Source: Flaccisagitta enflata (Eukaryota > Chaetognatha > Sagittoidea > Aphragmophora). Taken from it: DNA of 64,000 nt. This document shows positions 32,275 to 42,995 of the stretch, one piece after another. How positions within the stretch are numbered: position 1 is the stretch's first letter; the number at the start of each line of letters is the position of its first letter. The notes under the pieces were generated by a model. It did no database searches and was not told where the DNA came from. It saw nothing but the letters and a program-made list of their open reading frames with translations. A program made the translations under genes and the position numbers. Location of the stretch: positions 98,952,001 to 99,016,000 of the forward strand of contig OZ231127.1 in the NCBI GenBank assembly GCA_965153355.1. Reading direction: 5' to 3'.

Positions 32275-33445
32275 GTCAAACTCCATGTGTCATCAAACTC
32301 CCACAGTCATCAAACACCAGATGCCACCAAACCCCAGATGGCGTCAGAATCCAGATGCCATCAATGTCTAGATGCAAAAAAAAAAAAAAACACAAGATGC
32401 CATTGAACACTAGTTGTCATCAAAATCCAGATATTATCAAACGGCAAATGTCATCAAACTCTAGTCGCCATCAAACCTCAGATGCCATCAACCGCCAGAT
32501 GTCATTAAGCTCCAGATGACATCAAATTCCAAATGTCATCAAACTCCAGGTGCCATCAAACGCCAGATGTCATCAAACTCCAGAAGCCATCAGGCTCATC
32601 AAAGTCCAGATGCCGTCAAACTCCGGATGCCATCAGGCTCCAGACGCTATCAAACTCTAGATGCAGTCAACCTCTAGATGTCATCAAACTCAGGATGTCA
32701 TCAAACCCCAGATGCTATCAAACTCCAGATGTCAGGAAACTCCAAAAATCATTAAGCTCCAGATGACATCAAATTCCAAATGTCATCAAACTGCAGATAT
32801 CATCAAACTTCGAATGACATCAAACTCGGGATGCCATTTAACTCCAGATGTCAGAAAACTCAGAAGGTCTTCAAACTCGGGATGCCATCAAACTCCAGAT
32901 GTCATCAAACTCCAGATGTCATCAAACTCCCGATTCTACCAAATCCAGATGCCATCAAACGCCAAATGTCATCAAACCACAGATGACATTAAACTTGGGA
33001 TGCCATCAGACTATAGATGCCTTCAAACTCTAAATGCCATCAAATGCCAGAGGTCATCAAACTCCAGATACCGTCAAACGCCAGATGCCATCAAACTTCA
33101 GATAACATCAAACTTGGAATGCCATCAGACTCCACATGCCATCAAACTCTTTATGCCATCAAAGGCAAGATGTCATCATACTAGGGATGTCAGCAGACTC
33201 TATATGTCTTTGAACTCCAATGATCATCAAACTCCAGATGCCATTAGACTCCAGATGCCATCAAACTCCAGATGTCACCAAACTCAAGGTGACATCAAAC
33301 TCCGTACGCCATCAAACTCCTGATGTCGTCGAACTCCAAAGGTCATCAAGCTCATTGAACTCCAAATGCCGTCATACTCCACCATACCAACTCAACCATC
33401 AAACTCAACTTCATCAATCTCCAGACATTAGCAAATTCCTCATGT
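32275..33445 (+). repeat. 17 bp minisatellite (CATCAAACTCCAGATGT), ~65 copies
   Basis: About 1.2 kb of diverged units alternate ...GATGC and ...GATGT. Because 17 is not a multiple of three, the array reads open for long stretches in several frames. Those frames (for example 32,661-33,323) are not taken as genes. Confidence 0.9.
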
Positions 33446-33644
33446 CGTCAAAACCTCGAATGCTATTGAAGATAATATACCTACAGTTTTTGTGTGTGAT
33501 ATGTGGTATGCTAAGCTTATCTCAATTTCATTAGTGCGATAATTTTTCATGCTAATACTATCATAGTCAAAAGTATATATGTTAATGATTTTTTTATCAC
33601 TTTGTTAGAAAAAAAAAGATAAAAATTTTTCTTACGATTTAACC

Positions 33645-33920
33645 TTTTGGATTCAACTGCTATTACAAATTTACCTGGCTGGTAATCTAATTTTATACTA
33701 ATTGTAATTTCTATTGCTAGAGTTTCCACAATGCCTGGCAAGTTTTCATACAATGTTCTTACAGATTAAGATTTTACTCATTTCAAGATTTAAACTTTTG
33801 GAAACAGTTGTCATCACAGATTTACCTGACTGATAATCTCGCTTTATACTAATTCTTATCCCTATCGCTAAATCATGCATAATGGCTGGCAGATTTTCAT
33901 ACAGTTTTCGTCCGTATACC
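33645..33920 (+). repeat. two-copy tandem repeat, ~145 bp
   Basis: ACAAATTTACCTGGCTGGTA with TAATCTAATTTTATACTAAT recurs as ACAGATTTACCTGACTGATA with TAATCTCGCTTTATACTAAT. Each is followed by CATAATGGCTGGC or CACAATGCCTGGC and TTTTCATACA. Confidence 0.75.
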
Positions 33921-33924
33921 AAAT

Positions 33925-34680
33925 TTTAGGTAATGATAGATGCACACAAATCAATTTAAATCAAATTCTTTTCAAAATTTATTAGAGCCTATATTATTTC
34001 GAACTACTACAAAACTACGCATTCATAATGAATCATTACCATTGCACCACTAAGGATTGTTCAAGCGCATCATGTTCTTAATTTTAACAATGATGTGTAT
34101 TTCTATCTCTTACAATATTTTACCTCTTACTTATCAAGTGGCAAAAACTTTTAACTATAAAAAGCTCAAACTTTTTATTCATTGAGCAACCTTATAAGTT
34201 GATGGATTTTGGTGTCGGCCTTCCTTGTTCCCCATGATAGGCAATAATTTTCTCTCATCTAAACTGACGGATATCTTTTTTCTTTTTAGTTACAGATCAG
34301 TCCCAAATTCGACACAAACTTAACTTGATTTCAACGAATTTTCTCTGTAGGATGAATGTTCTCATACAATTTTTTTAGATCGTTTTTTAAAAATTTCTTT
34401 AGCCTTTCAACGAAAGATTGCTGATTTTCAAAATTGCTAAATACCTTTCAGCCATTTCAAGCCTTAATGCTCTGATACACTGTTTTTTCTTAGCCTACGT
34501 TACCATTATCACTAGATATTGGCTCACTTCACATTGTAGACTTTCTCATTATAGATTTTCACATTGTAAACTTTCGCCCCTGCTCTCTTCAAAATGGGGA
34601 TCTTGGGCTGCCCGCCGCTTTCTGCCTTTGCCTGGCCATTTCCTTTGCAAAAATGCCCATCCTTTGTCTCAGGTCATTTT
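33925..34680. other. LTR-element 3' interior, no recognised gene
   Basis: AT-rich sequence with no motif-bearing frame. TAGACTTTCTCATTATAGAT and TTTTCACATTGTAAACTTTC form a small local repeat near 34,540. Confidence 0.5.
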
Positions 34681-34681
34681 T

Positions 34682-34695
34682 GAGGCAAGGGGGCG
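34682..34695 (+). other. polypurine tract next to the right LTR
   Basis: GAGGCAAGGGGGCG abuts the right LTR. It is purine-rich with two C interruptions and sits where plus-strand DNA synthesis is primed in LTR elements. Confidence 0.6.
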
Positions 34696-35010
34696 CGTCT
34701 TGCCCTAGGCTCGACTGAACCCGGCGCGGCAGCTACCCATCCCCCCATTTTGGATCGAGCTCCCCCTCATTTATCCTCTTCCTCCCGATTCTCTCTCTCT
34801 CTGAGCATATAAAAGCAGCGTACATCTTGTCTCGGGGCACAGAGGCCTTCGGGCATCCTGGCTTGCCAGACTCTGCGTCCCTTATCACTGAATAAAGCAC
34901 CACTCTACCAGGAGATTCTCTGGTTCTTGCTTTCACTAGTTCATGATAAGGCAGTAGCTTGAGAGAAGACTTCCAGCTAGGACAGCACCATCTCTCACCC
35001 TACACCCCCG
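34696..35010 (+). repeat. right long terminal repeat, 315 bp
   Basis: Identical by eye to 16,035-16,349 over all 315 bases, including the TATA box (34,808) and AATAAA (34,891). It is followed by AATTT at 35,011-35,015. Confidence 0.85.
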
Positions 35011-35015
35011 AATTT
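35011..35015. other. 5 bp target site duplication, right (AATTT)
   Basis: Matches 16,030-16,034. Confidence 0.8.
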
Positions 35016-35174
35016 TTATTTTTTTTTGGCATGGTTATATGCTCTACTGTCAATTAGATTTATTTTCAGGTCTTGGTATCAGTGTGAAAGTTATAATTAA
35101 CCTAATTCTTTTTATTAATCATGAGGCGGTAGTAAAACATTTTTGCACCATTTTCCTAGAAGTCTTAAAACTTC

Positions 35175-35705
35175 CTTTTTGAGCAGCGGCCTCGGAGGGG
35201 CTCATGACCTATGATTCCACATAGGGCAATTTTCTCCAGTTTCCTTTTTCTGTCCTTATGTACGTTCCCCCCTCCCCAAAGCCTTAAAACAAGCCTCCTG
35301 GACTGCAAATGAAGCCCTTTTGACTCTAAATAGGGCCTCTTTGACCCCATATCAGACCTTTCTGGCCCCAAATCAGGCTTCTCAGACCCCAAATCAGGCC
35401 TCGCAGACCCCGAATCAGACCTTTCAGACCCCAAATCAGACCCCTTGCACCCAAAATCAGGCCTTTCAGACCCCAAATCAAACCTCTCAGACCGCAAACT
35501 ATGCCTCAGACCCTAAATAAGACCTTTCAGACCCAAAATCAGGCCCTTCAAACCAGCTGCTCAAACCGGAGAAAATTGCCCTGTGTGGAATCAAAGTTCA
35601 TCAGCCCCTCCGGGGCCGCTGCCCCTCTCATAATCTCAATTTCACATATACCAACTCAGGGGCATCGGGTACCACTGACCACATAACGCTTTTGCGACTA
35701 TTTAG
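35175..35705 (-). mobile_element. family B element, reverse orientation, complete
   Basis: On the minus strand the head reads AGTCGCAAAAGCGTTATGTG, GTCAGTGGTACCCGATGCCC and GGGCAGCGGCCCCGGAGGGG. The core is a ~21 bp minisatellite (plus-strand unit CAGACCCCAAATCAG). The far end is GAGCAGCGGCCTCGGAGGGG on the plus strand. The two ends are inverted copies of the GCAGCGGCC segment. Confidence 0.75.
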
Positions 35706-35971
35706 ATTATTCTGTACCCTGACACTTCATTGTCCCATACATTACCGTTCAATACTATAATAGAATCAAAGGCAGTAAAATCATTTATCCTTACTTATCT
35801 TTTTACAAAAAACACGTTTTCAGCCATAAATGATTCTCTTACCCAAAACCATATGAATGTGGAAAGGGTGATGGAATAAACAATATGTAACGGAAGACAC
35901 ATCAATTATCAATAAGATAGATCTTTGATAATCGGCAATCAAAACACTTTAGTATTAATAGCAGCCCAAAG

Positions 35972-36060
35972 GCAGTAAGTGGTCAGCGGTACCCGTGCCC
36001 TGCTTGAGTAGTGTGTGACTCAAGTTGAGAGGAAGCAGGGCAGCATCCTTAGTGCACTAT
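35972..36060 (+). mobile_element. family B head fragment
   Basis: GTGGTCAGCGGTACCCGTGC, CCTGCTTGAGTAG and GAGGAAGCAGGGCAGC. Core and tail are missing. Confidence 0.6.
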
Positions 36061-36410
36061 GTTCCCAGAGGGCGTCACCTCAAGACAAAAATAATCATGC
36101 TGGCACTTTTGACCTAAATAAACGGCTGAAACTGGTACAGTTGCTTACTCTGAGTAAGAAAACATTTGGTTTTACCTGCGTCCTAGCTAATCCAAAGCCT
36201 CTTATTGCCCCTCAAAGTTAACTGTACTTCTTTCAAATCAGAATGCGGCAAAAATGTTTTTTCCATTTCATATGATACTATTCTGGACATGAAAAATGGT
36301 ACTTATGATATGAGGGAGGATGCCAAATCTTTAGCAAAGGTTCAGGATTGATTGAATACACCATGTGCAAAATTTAGTAAGCCTGCTCCTAAATTTGTGG
36401 GACTGATTAA

Positions 36411-36550
36411 AAACAAGGCCGGATACACGGCCATCAGTTGCGGACGGGTGGGCAGGGGCGTTTTCCCACTTCGAGCGTGACCGACCAACCAACCGACCAA
36501 TGGACGGACAGACAAAGCCTCTTATAGAGTTGCGTGTCCGCAACTAAAAA
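36411..36550 (-). mobile_element. family A short element, complete
   Basis: Plus-strand order: AACAAGGCCGGATACACGGC, TTGCGGACGGGTGGGCAGGG, CCGACCAACCAACCGACC, then GTTGCGTGTCCGCAACTAAA. Both conserved ends are intact. Confidence 0.85.
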
Positions 36551-36769
36551 CTCACAAAATTCCAATCTCAGATGAAAAAAATCTTGTCCATTCAGAGCCA
36601 CCAAAATGTTGAAGAGGAAAAAAATGTCCCTAGATGAATCAGGACGCAGGCAAAACCCTATATAGATGTGATCTACACATACTTAAGAACATTTTTACAC
36701 CATAGCTGTCATCTCTAGGCACTGGCTTATATCTTTATCCGGTTATGGTACACTCTCCAATCTATGTGT

Positions 36770-37272
36770 AGTGGGACGAAGTCCTGTAGAACACAGGGAA
36801 TCTGTCCACCCGTTTGTCCCCCCCTGCCACATCCTCAGGGCTTTGTCTTTTTTTGGGCCCATTCTGAGCTAAATTCTGCAAAATAGCCCAAATCCAAGCA
36901 ATATGGCCCAAATCTAAGCAAAATGGCCCGAACCCAACATAATGGACCAAATCCAAGGAAAATGGCCCAAATCTGGTCAGAATCTCAGTATAGGAGGCCA
37001 CAATTTAGGTTTGAGGGGCCAAAATGATAGACTTCAGGCCAAAATTGAGGTTTTTGGGCATTTTGCTTGGATATGGGCTATTTTGCAGAATTTAGGTCGG
37101 AATATGCCCCAAAGGAGAAGAAGCCCTGAGGATGGGGCAAGGGGGGACAGACGGATGGACGGATGGATGGACAGACAGACGGACAGACAGACGGATGGAT
37201 GGACGGACGGACAGATTCCCCCTGTGTTCTACAGGACTTCCTCCCCTTTGGCGCCGCTGCCCAAAAAAGGAA
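36770..37272 (+). mobile_element. family B element
   Basis: The left end is GAAGTCCTGTAGAACACAGG. The core is a ~21 bp minisatellite (AATGGCCCAAATCTAAGCA) that changes strand sense midway. A GGACGGATGGATGGACAGAC run follows. The right end is CCCCCTGTGTTCTACAGGAC and TTGGCGCCGCTGCCC. The CCTGTAGAACACAGG pieces at the two ends are inverted repeats. Confidence 0.75.
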
Positions 37273-37289
37273 CTTGCTGCTTTAGTGTT

Positions 37290-37350
37290 AACAAGGCCGG
37301 ATACACGACAATCCAGTCGCGGAGAGTTGGGCAGGAGTTGGTTGGGCTGA
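37290..37350 (-). mobile_element. family A tail fragment
   Basis: AACAAGGCCGGATACACGAC and AATCCAGTCGCGGAGAGTTG, then GGGCAGGAG. It stops before any tetranucleotide run. Confidence 0.65.
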
Positions 37351-37664
37351 AAAAATTGATGACTTGGCTCAATTAGTTTAGGAATTGCATGAGATTTTGT
37401 AACATTGGTAAGAGGCCGGAAAATCTAAGTTAAAAATCTGTTAAGCGAACACTAAATTTTCAAAAAATGATACTGAATCATGTCCAATTATGATGAAATT
37501 CGGCATGGGGGTAGTTCTAAGTGTTGACTACTCATGTTTAAAAAATTGATTGAATCGCGATTGAATCGCGATTGAATCGCGATTGAATCGGGATTGAATA
37601 CTTTAGCAGAAATACTGATTTATCTATTGCTGAACCTAATATTATTCAAACTACTACACGAATT

Positions 37665-38013
37665 AAAAAAAAAGACGCACCTTTCTTAAAAAGTGTTAAA
37701 AAAATTCATCAGAGAAAGTGATTTTGAAGATTTTCAAATTATCTTTCATTCTAGACCAATTCCAGATCTGTATCTCTAACGGTTTAGGAGCTAGAGCTCT
37801 CTGAAGTGACACACTATTTTGCTGAATTTCATCTTTTTTTAAAGGGACTGCAAAAACAAATTTAGCAACATTTTTACTTAAACTAATGCCATTTCTTAAT
37901 AAAAAGAGCCAAATGAAAGGGTTTTTCAAGGGCTTCAAAATGGTCTAAGATTTCAATTAGTTTTTTTGATTTTCAATGGCATAATCAACCATTGAAAAGT
38001 GCGTCTTTTTTTT
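37665..38013 (-). mobile_element. family E MITE, copy adjacent to a second
   Basis: The ends are AAAAAAAAAGACGCACC and AAAGTGCGTCTTTTTTTT, an inverted pair extended outward by CTACTACACGAATT and AATTAGTATAGTA. The interior shares CATTCTAGACCAATTCCAGA and ACGGTTTAGGAGCTAGAGCT with the neighbouring copy, in reverse. Confidence 0.8.
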
Positions 38014-38039
38014 AAATTAGTATAGTATACCAAGCAAAT

Positions 38040-38424
38040 CAAAAAAAAAGACGCACTTTTAAATGGTTAATTTAGCCAATAAATCTTCAAAAAACTATAG
38101 AAAATCTTAGATCATTTTGAAGCTCTTTGAAAGTACTTTCATTTGGCGCCAATCTGGTGTTGCTATCTTTTTTCGTTTAGAAATGGCATCAGTTTGAGTA
38201 AAAACGTTGCCTATTTCAGTTTCGCAATCCCTATGAAAAAATTGCATTTTAGCAAAATAGTGCTTCTCTTTGCAGAGCTCTAGCTCCTAAACCGTTTGAG
38301 ATACAGATCTGGGATTGGTCTAGAATGAAAGATTTTTTGAAAATCTTTCAAAATGTCTTCCTTCAAAATAGCTAAAATTATTTTTTTTATCTGTTTTATC
38401 AATTAATAGATAGGTGCGTCTTTT
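38040..38424 (+). mobile_element. family E MITE, second copy in opposite orientation
   Basis: It runs from AAAAAAAAAGACGCACTTTT to AGGTGCGTCTTTTTC, with CATTTGGCGCCAATCTGGTG and AGCTCCTAAACCGTTTGAGA inside. Together with 37,665-38,013 it makes a near-palindromic pair 26 bases apart. Confidence 0.8.
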
Positions 38425-38831
38425 TCTTTGATCCAAGTTGACCTAAAGTTTCATTAAAATTGGATATCATTTCTTAGGTTTTTGCCACCTCAAAAATTTG
38501 TCCCGTTTTTTTTTTTTGCCACCATCACTACAAAAAACATTCAGAATTTAGAAATGTGACGGACCGACGGACAGACCAACAAGGCAAGGTGACGAAAAAC
38601 TTGCTGCTGCTTATGACCAAGTTTAGTTTCAAAACAGGCCGCTTGGTTGCTTGTTACATTTATTTGCTCTCTCCACTCACTACGCCCCCTCTGCAATGCT
38701 CGACTTTGCTACACTTGCATACTCAATTCACAAGCTCGCTCGCTCAGTTTGCTCACTCCTTTGTGGGTCGGTTGAGACATTTGAATATGTTTTAATGCTT
38801 TAAATAAGATAAATGGGAACAAAAACTTTTG

Positions 38832-39400
38832 TACAGTATGTTTCATCTCGACTGTAACATTTCATGACGGTATAGCTCCAAAAGTAATAAAGATAATTCA
38901 TTTCTATAAAAAGTATCTAAAAGATGATACTTTAGCATTTGATGTTCATCAATTCCTAGGAGTTTTTGACAAAAATTGGACGCTTTTATCACATAGCTAA
39001 CTAAATTGCACAAAATGCAAAAAATGCTATTTCATTCTTCATATTTCTGAGTTATACATCAATAGGCTTCTTTTCTCTTTCATTTTTCATAAACTACAAC
39101 AAAATTTCTCTCATTTGACACCAATCTGGCATCAATCGCTCAAACTGTTTGAAAATAAGAGCGATTTAAGGAAAGACAGTATAATTACCAACGTAGTAAA
39201 ATAACCCTTTTTTGCATAGCACATTTTCTAGCTCATAATGTGTTTAAAGGCTGACATTTTTTTCAAAAAGGCGTTGGAATTGTTAATAACAAAATGCTAA
39301 AGTATTATCTTTCAGATACTTTATACAGAATTGAAATATCTTTATTACTTTTGGAGCTACGCCATCATGAAATGTTACAGTCGAGATGAAACATACTGTA
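38832..39400. mobile_element. TA-flanked MITE with long terminal inverted repeats, copy 2 (569 bp)
   Basis: The ends are TACAGTATGTTTCATCTCGA and its inverse TCGAGATGAAACATACTGTA. The inverted match runs inward about 115 bases through CATTTCATGACG, AAAAGTAATAAAGAT and GATACTTTAGCATTT. TA flanks both ends. It belongs to the same family as 7,749-8,313. Confidence 0.88.
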
Positions 39401-39841
39401 TCACAAGAAACACGCTCAAAAGCTACCTTTGATTGGGGAGGGTCGGTCATTCAGAACTATCATGATTTCTAGGGTTTTATGAAGTCTAAGGACTCAATGG
39501 GCTTGATATGAATTACATTACATGAGAAAATTCGAACTCGAGTTATCCCTCATCTGAAAACATCTGTTTTCTCAGCTCTTGGAAAAGTAACAACATTTCA
39601 GCTGCTCTTGAGGAAAAGTTGATGAATTTTAGAATTTAGTCATTGACGTAAATTTCTTGTACTGATGCTAATTCCCTGATTAGCTGCTTAAACATTCTAA
39701 GCTATGCCATTGGTTGCCACGATTTTTCCCTATGTAACGTAAAATTTATGATTCTTAGCAACATATGATGCACTAACCAATGAGCGTTCATGACATGACC
39801 CAACAACCAATCACAGCTCAGCCTGGATGTGGCGCTAGTAG

Positions 39842-40090
39842 TCATGTTAGTTGGGCCACACTCAGGCTTGAGAACAACCAGCCTCTTAGAAAGTGAGGAC
39901 CTAATAAATTGTATAAAATCTCCTTAGAAGGATCGCGAATCATAGCATTGGAGCGAATTCGACAATCAATAAACAGTGGAGAATAGAAAAAACATGCCAG
40001 CTTCCTCATGATCTTACTACCAGCCACGCGGTTCTCCCAATGCTCAGCTGTCATGTTATTGAGGAATGGAGGCAGAGATTGCTGGTGTTT
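39842..40090 (-). CDS. unrecognised open frame, possible exon
   Basis: The minus-strand frame runs from about 40,090 to the stop at 39,842, encoding roughly 80 residues. It includes LPPFLNN, TAEHWENRVAGSKIM and RDPSKEILYNLLGPHFLRGW. Composition is more protein-like than in neighbouring frames, with mixed hydrophobic and charged residues and no simple repeat. I do not recognise the family. No clear acceptor or donor was found. It could be a relic of a transposon protein or a chance frame. Confidence 0.3.
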   Translation of the reverse strand, partial: KHQQSLPPFLNNMTAEHWENRVAGSKIMRKLACFFYSPLFIDCRIRSNAMIRDPSKEILYNLLGPHFLRGWLFSSLSVAQLT

Positions 40091-40559
40091 AGAAAAAAAA
40101 ACATAAGGCCAATTACGGTCTCCCTACTTTGATGGATTGAAATGTTCGTTTAGCTGCACCTTGGGTGTCCCCATTGCACTCATACAAATTCCATTCACAT
40201 AGTATATAACAAGGTAGAACGATGATTGCCCAACCCAAATTCGCGGATGCATGCTGGTATAGTGTTTGTATATGCGTCAGTCTGTTTGCACATCCATTAA
40301 TGCCTAGCCGTTTGTCTGTCTGTCCTTGTACCTGTCTTTTGGTTCATCAGCCTTTGTCTCCCCCTGTCCATCCATTGGACTTTCAGTTCGTGGGTCCTTA
40401 AGACGCAGAAAGAGATATCATATTTGTCTGAGGGTGGGGGAAGGGGTAGGGAGAGCGTAATGAGGGGGGTTGTATGCTCCTGCCCACCCTTCTGAGTTGA
40501 TATTCTTATCCAGCGACTTGCTTATGATCGCTTGTCAATGGAGGAATGTAATAATGTAA

Positions 40560-40752
40560 CACAAAATTAGGGATAAACAAAATTGACTAAAATGACGATT
40601 TCTGAGCGTTACTGCTCCTGCCCAGTCATATTACAGCCCCCGCCTTTCCCTTTGCTACTCCTGCCCAACCTGTATTACTGCCCCTGCCCATCCGCATCAC
40701 TGCCTCTGCCCACCTGCCTGCGACTGATTGGTAGTATATTCGTCCTTGTTAG
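40560..40752 (+). mobile_element. degenerate family A tail with repeated CTCCTGCCCA
   Basis: CTGCTCCTGCCCAGTC, CTACTCCTGCCCAACC, CTGCCCCTGCCCATCC and CTGCCTCTGCCCACC recur at 20-40 base spacing before TGCGACTGATTGG and GTCCTTGTTA. The family A CTCCTGCCCACCCG motif has been tandemly repeated here. A similar pattern occurs at 61,030-61,155. Confidence 0.6.
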
Positions 40753-40893
40753 TTTATTCTTGACTTTTTTCTCCTATCTCAAAAGTGTTTCTTCTGACTC
40801 CTTCCCCTGTCATTTCCAAACGATTTGACCTACAGGAACCAGGTTGCGCTCATTTTGTAGAGTTTTTGATGTAGATTAATTCCTTTTTTTTAG

Positions 40894-42158
40894 AAACTCA
40901 AGCGTAGCTATGTTATCACAGTTGTAAACAAGGCAGCCAACAATTTTGCATTTACCTGCAAGAAGTTTTATTTTTTGAAACTTTCATCTGAGTTAGGTAT
41001 GGACAATAATGCACCCGGTAATTATACTTATGTCCATTGTCGAGATTCTGAGGCTCAGTTGGTAACTCACATTGGGCGGGATTTGTCTAGATTCAGGATT
41101 GTTCCTGATGAATCTGGGGAGAAACTGGCTCTCTTATACCAGACTCCAAAATTTCACAAAAACCCTCCCAAAATGAGATATCTTGCTGGTAATGTCAAAA
41201 CTGTTACCTAGACAGTATTGTAGCATTGGTTTTGAAGATGTGTAAGACTCACCTTATCAATATTTGTCGAAAAAGCGAGGAATTTTCTGGTCGGAAATAT
41301 GTTTTTGATGTTCAAACAAGTATGGAAGTGAAAGATATGTTTAATAAGGCTGGTGATATAGTTTATATTTCTATAAATGATTTTTCTACATTATATACAT
41401 TGTTTGACCATGAACATTTACTGGCAAATATCTCATGGCTTCTACATAAATTAGCTAAGAACAGCAATCATAGACACATTAGAATAGGAAAGGACAAAGC
41501 TTGGTGGGTTATATGTAGTTCTGAGGGTGTTGTGTATAGTTTAGAGGATGTGCTTGAGATGGTAGATTACTTAGTTAGAAACTCATGTATCAAGGCTTTT
41601 AGTAGTATTCTTAGGCAAGGTAGAGGAATCATCATGGGTGGAAAAAGCTCAGGATGGTTGTCTGATTGTTCTCTTATGGTAGATGAATTCAAGTATGTAG
41701 ATAGTAAAGTTAGAGGGGGTCAACTACAAGATGCAGATAGATTGAAACTTTTTAGAAGGTACAGGGATGACTGCACATCTCAGAATATTGGTGATTTCCT
41801 TAGAATTGCTAGTGTAATTCATCCTCCTAGCTTGACTCTAACGCAGGAAAATGATCTTCCGAATAAGGCAAATGTTTTAGATATGGTAGCAGAAATTGTA
41901 GAAAGGCGTGTGATAACTAAGGTATATTGTAAAACAGATCACTTTTCTTTTGAAGTTATCTCTCTTCCTTTCCTAGATAGCTATTTAGATAATGGGGTAT
42001 TCTACGGGCAGGTTGTCACATTTCAACGGTTAAGCAGCCTTAAAGAAGATTTTGAGTGTAGGGTAAAGTTTTTGGCAGATATTTTGATTAAAAGGGGTTA
42101 TAATGTAAGGCTTCTTCAGAAACAGTCTTGTAGGGCAGTGGATGAGTATACGAGGTAA
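40894..42158 (+). pseudogene. Penelope-like element reverse transcriptase, one frameshift
   Basis: Frame 1 (40,894-41,211) encodes NKAANNFAFTC and LLYQTPKFHKNP, conserved N-terminal Penelope-like RT blocks. The frame then shifts near 41,205-41,225 into an intact 310-codon frame. It holds NDFSTLYT (residues 51-58), GRGIIMGG (132-139) and the catalytic RYRDD (178-182). The C-terminal thumb reads FEVISLPFLDSY to IKRGYNVRLLQKQ. The enzyme would synthesise cDNA for element insertion. No GIY-YIG endonuclease follows the stop at 42,158 and none was seen upstream. A TTTTTTTTAG precedes the first block and may be a splice acceptor. Apart from the single shift the frame is clean, so decay is recent or the shift is a sequencing error. 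Confidence 0.85.
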
Positions 42159-42164
42159 GTAAAA

Positions 42165-42995
42165 TAAATTAGAGTAATTCATTCATCTTTGTACCGGGTC
42201 TTCGTAAAAAACGTTTCCTCTTCAAGGATTGAAATTTTTTGCTATGAAGCAGACATAGCCATCAAAATGGTACCAATAGATAGAGCTCGACTTTCCCGAC
42301 ATTTTGATGTAAGATTTTTGACTTTTTCATTGTTGACATCCCAGTAAATCAAAATAAACAACCCTCCCTATGTAAATTTTCAGCAAAAATCGGGACAAAA
42401 GAGCCACTTCCCTGCTAAGTGCTGCCTCTGTGATATTGGGGTAAACTATTTCATGAAGTACTGCTATGTAAAAACAAAAGGCTTCCTACTAGAAGGAGTT
42501 GGGAAGCAGCTGGAAAGGAGTTCATTGATGAGGAGGAAGATGATTTGGAAATTCAAATCTCAGAGACCAAACTTGTAACAGTCTATTCTCAGACAAGACT
42601 CAGTCTTTGGTCCAATGCCAGAGGAAGGAAAGATTAACCAAGCCAAGCAATGCCAAGTCAAGCCAGTCCAGATGAAGCTAAGCTTGACCCCAAAAGCCAC
42701 ACAGAATTACTTATGCCAAGCCAAACCAAGCCAAGCCAAGCCAAGCCAAGCCAAGCCAAGCCAAGCCAAATCAAGATTAAGCAAACCTAGCCACTCAATT
42801 TTTCTCATGCATAGCCAAGCTCCTCCAAGTCACATAAGTTCTCTTTATTCTCAAATTCTCAATTTTTTCATTGGAAAAATCATTCATCAGTTTCTTTTTA
42901 GTTTATCATTCTCTTCTAATTTTGAATAATCTTTGATTAAGACTGTAAATTTTCACTCTTTTGATGGGACCAACCAGCAGTAGGGGTGATATTGG
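42165..42995. other. non-coding, with (CCAAG)n at 42,716-42,772
   Basis: A pentanucleotide CCAAG run of about ten units is the only structure seen. An open frame reads through it as a Lys-Pro-Ser-Gln repeat and is not taken as a gene. Confidence 0.6.

Noticed and set aside
32661-33323. 220-codon open frame in the 17 bp array
   Set aside because: All three frames give the same 17-residue periodic peptide; no start context or domain.
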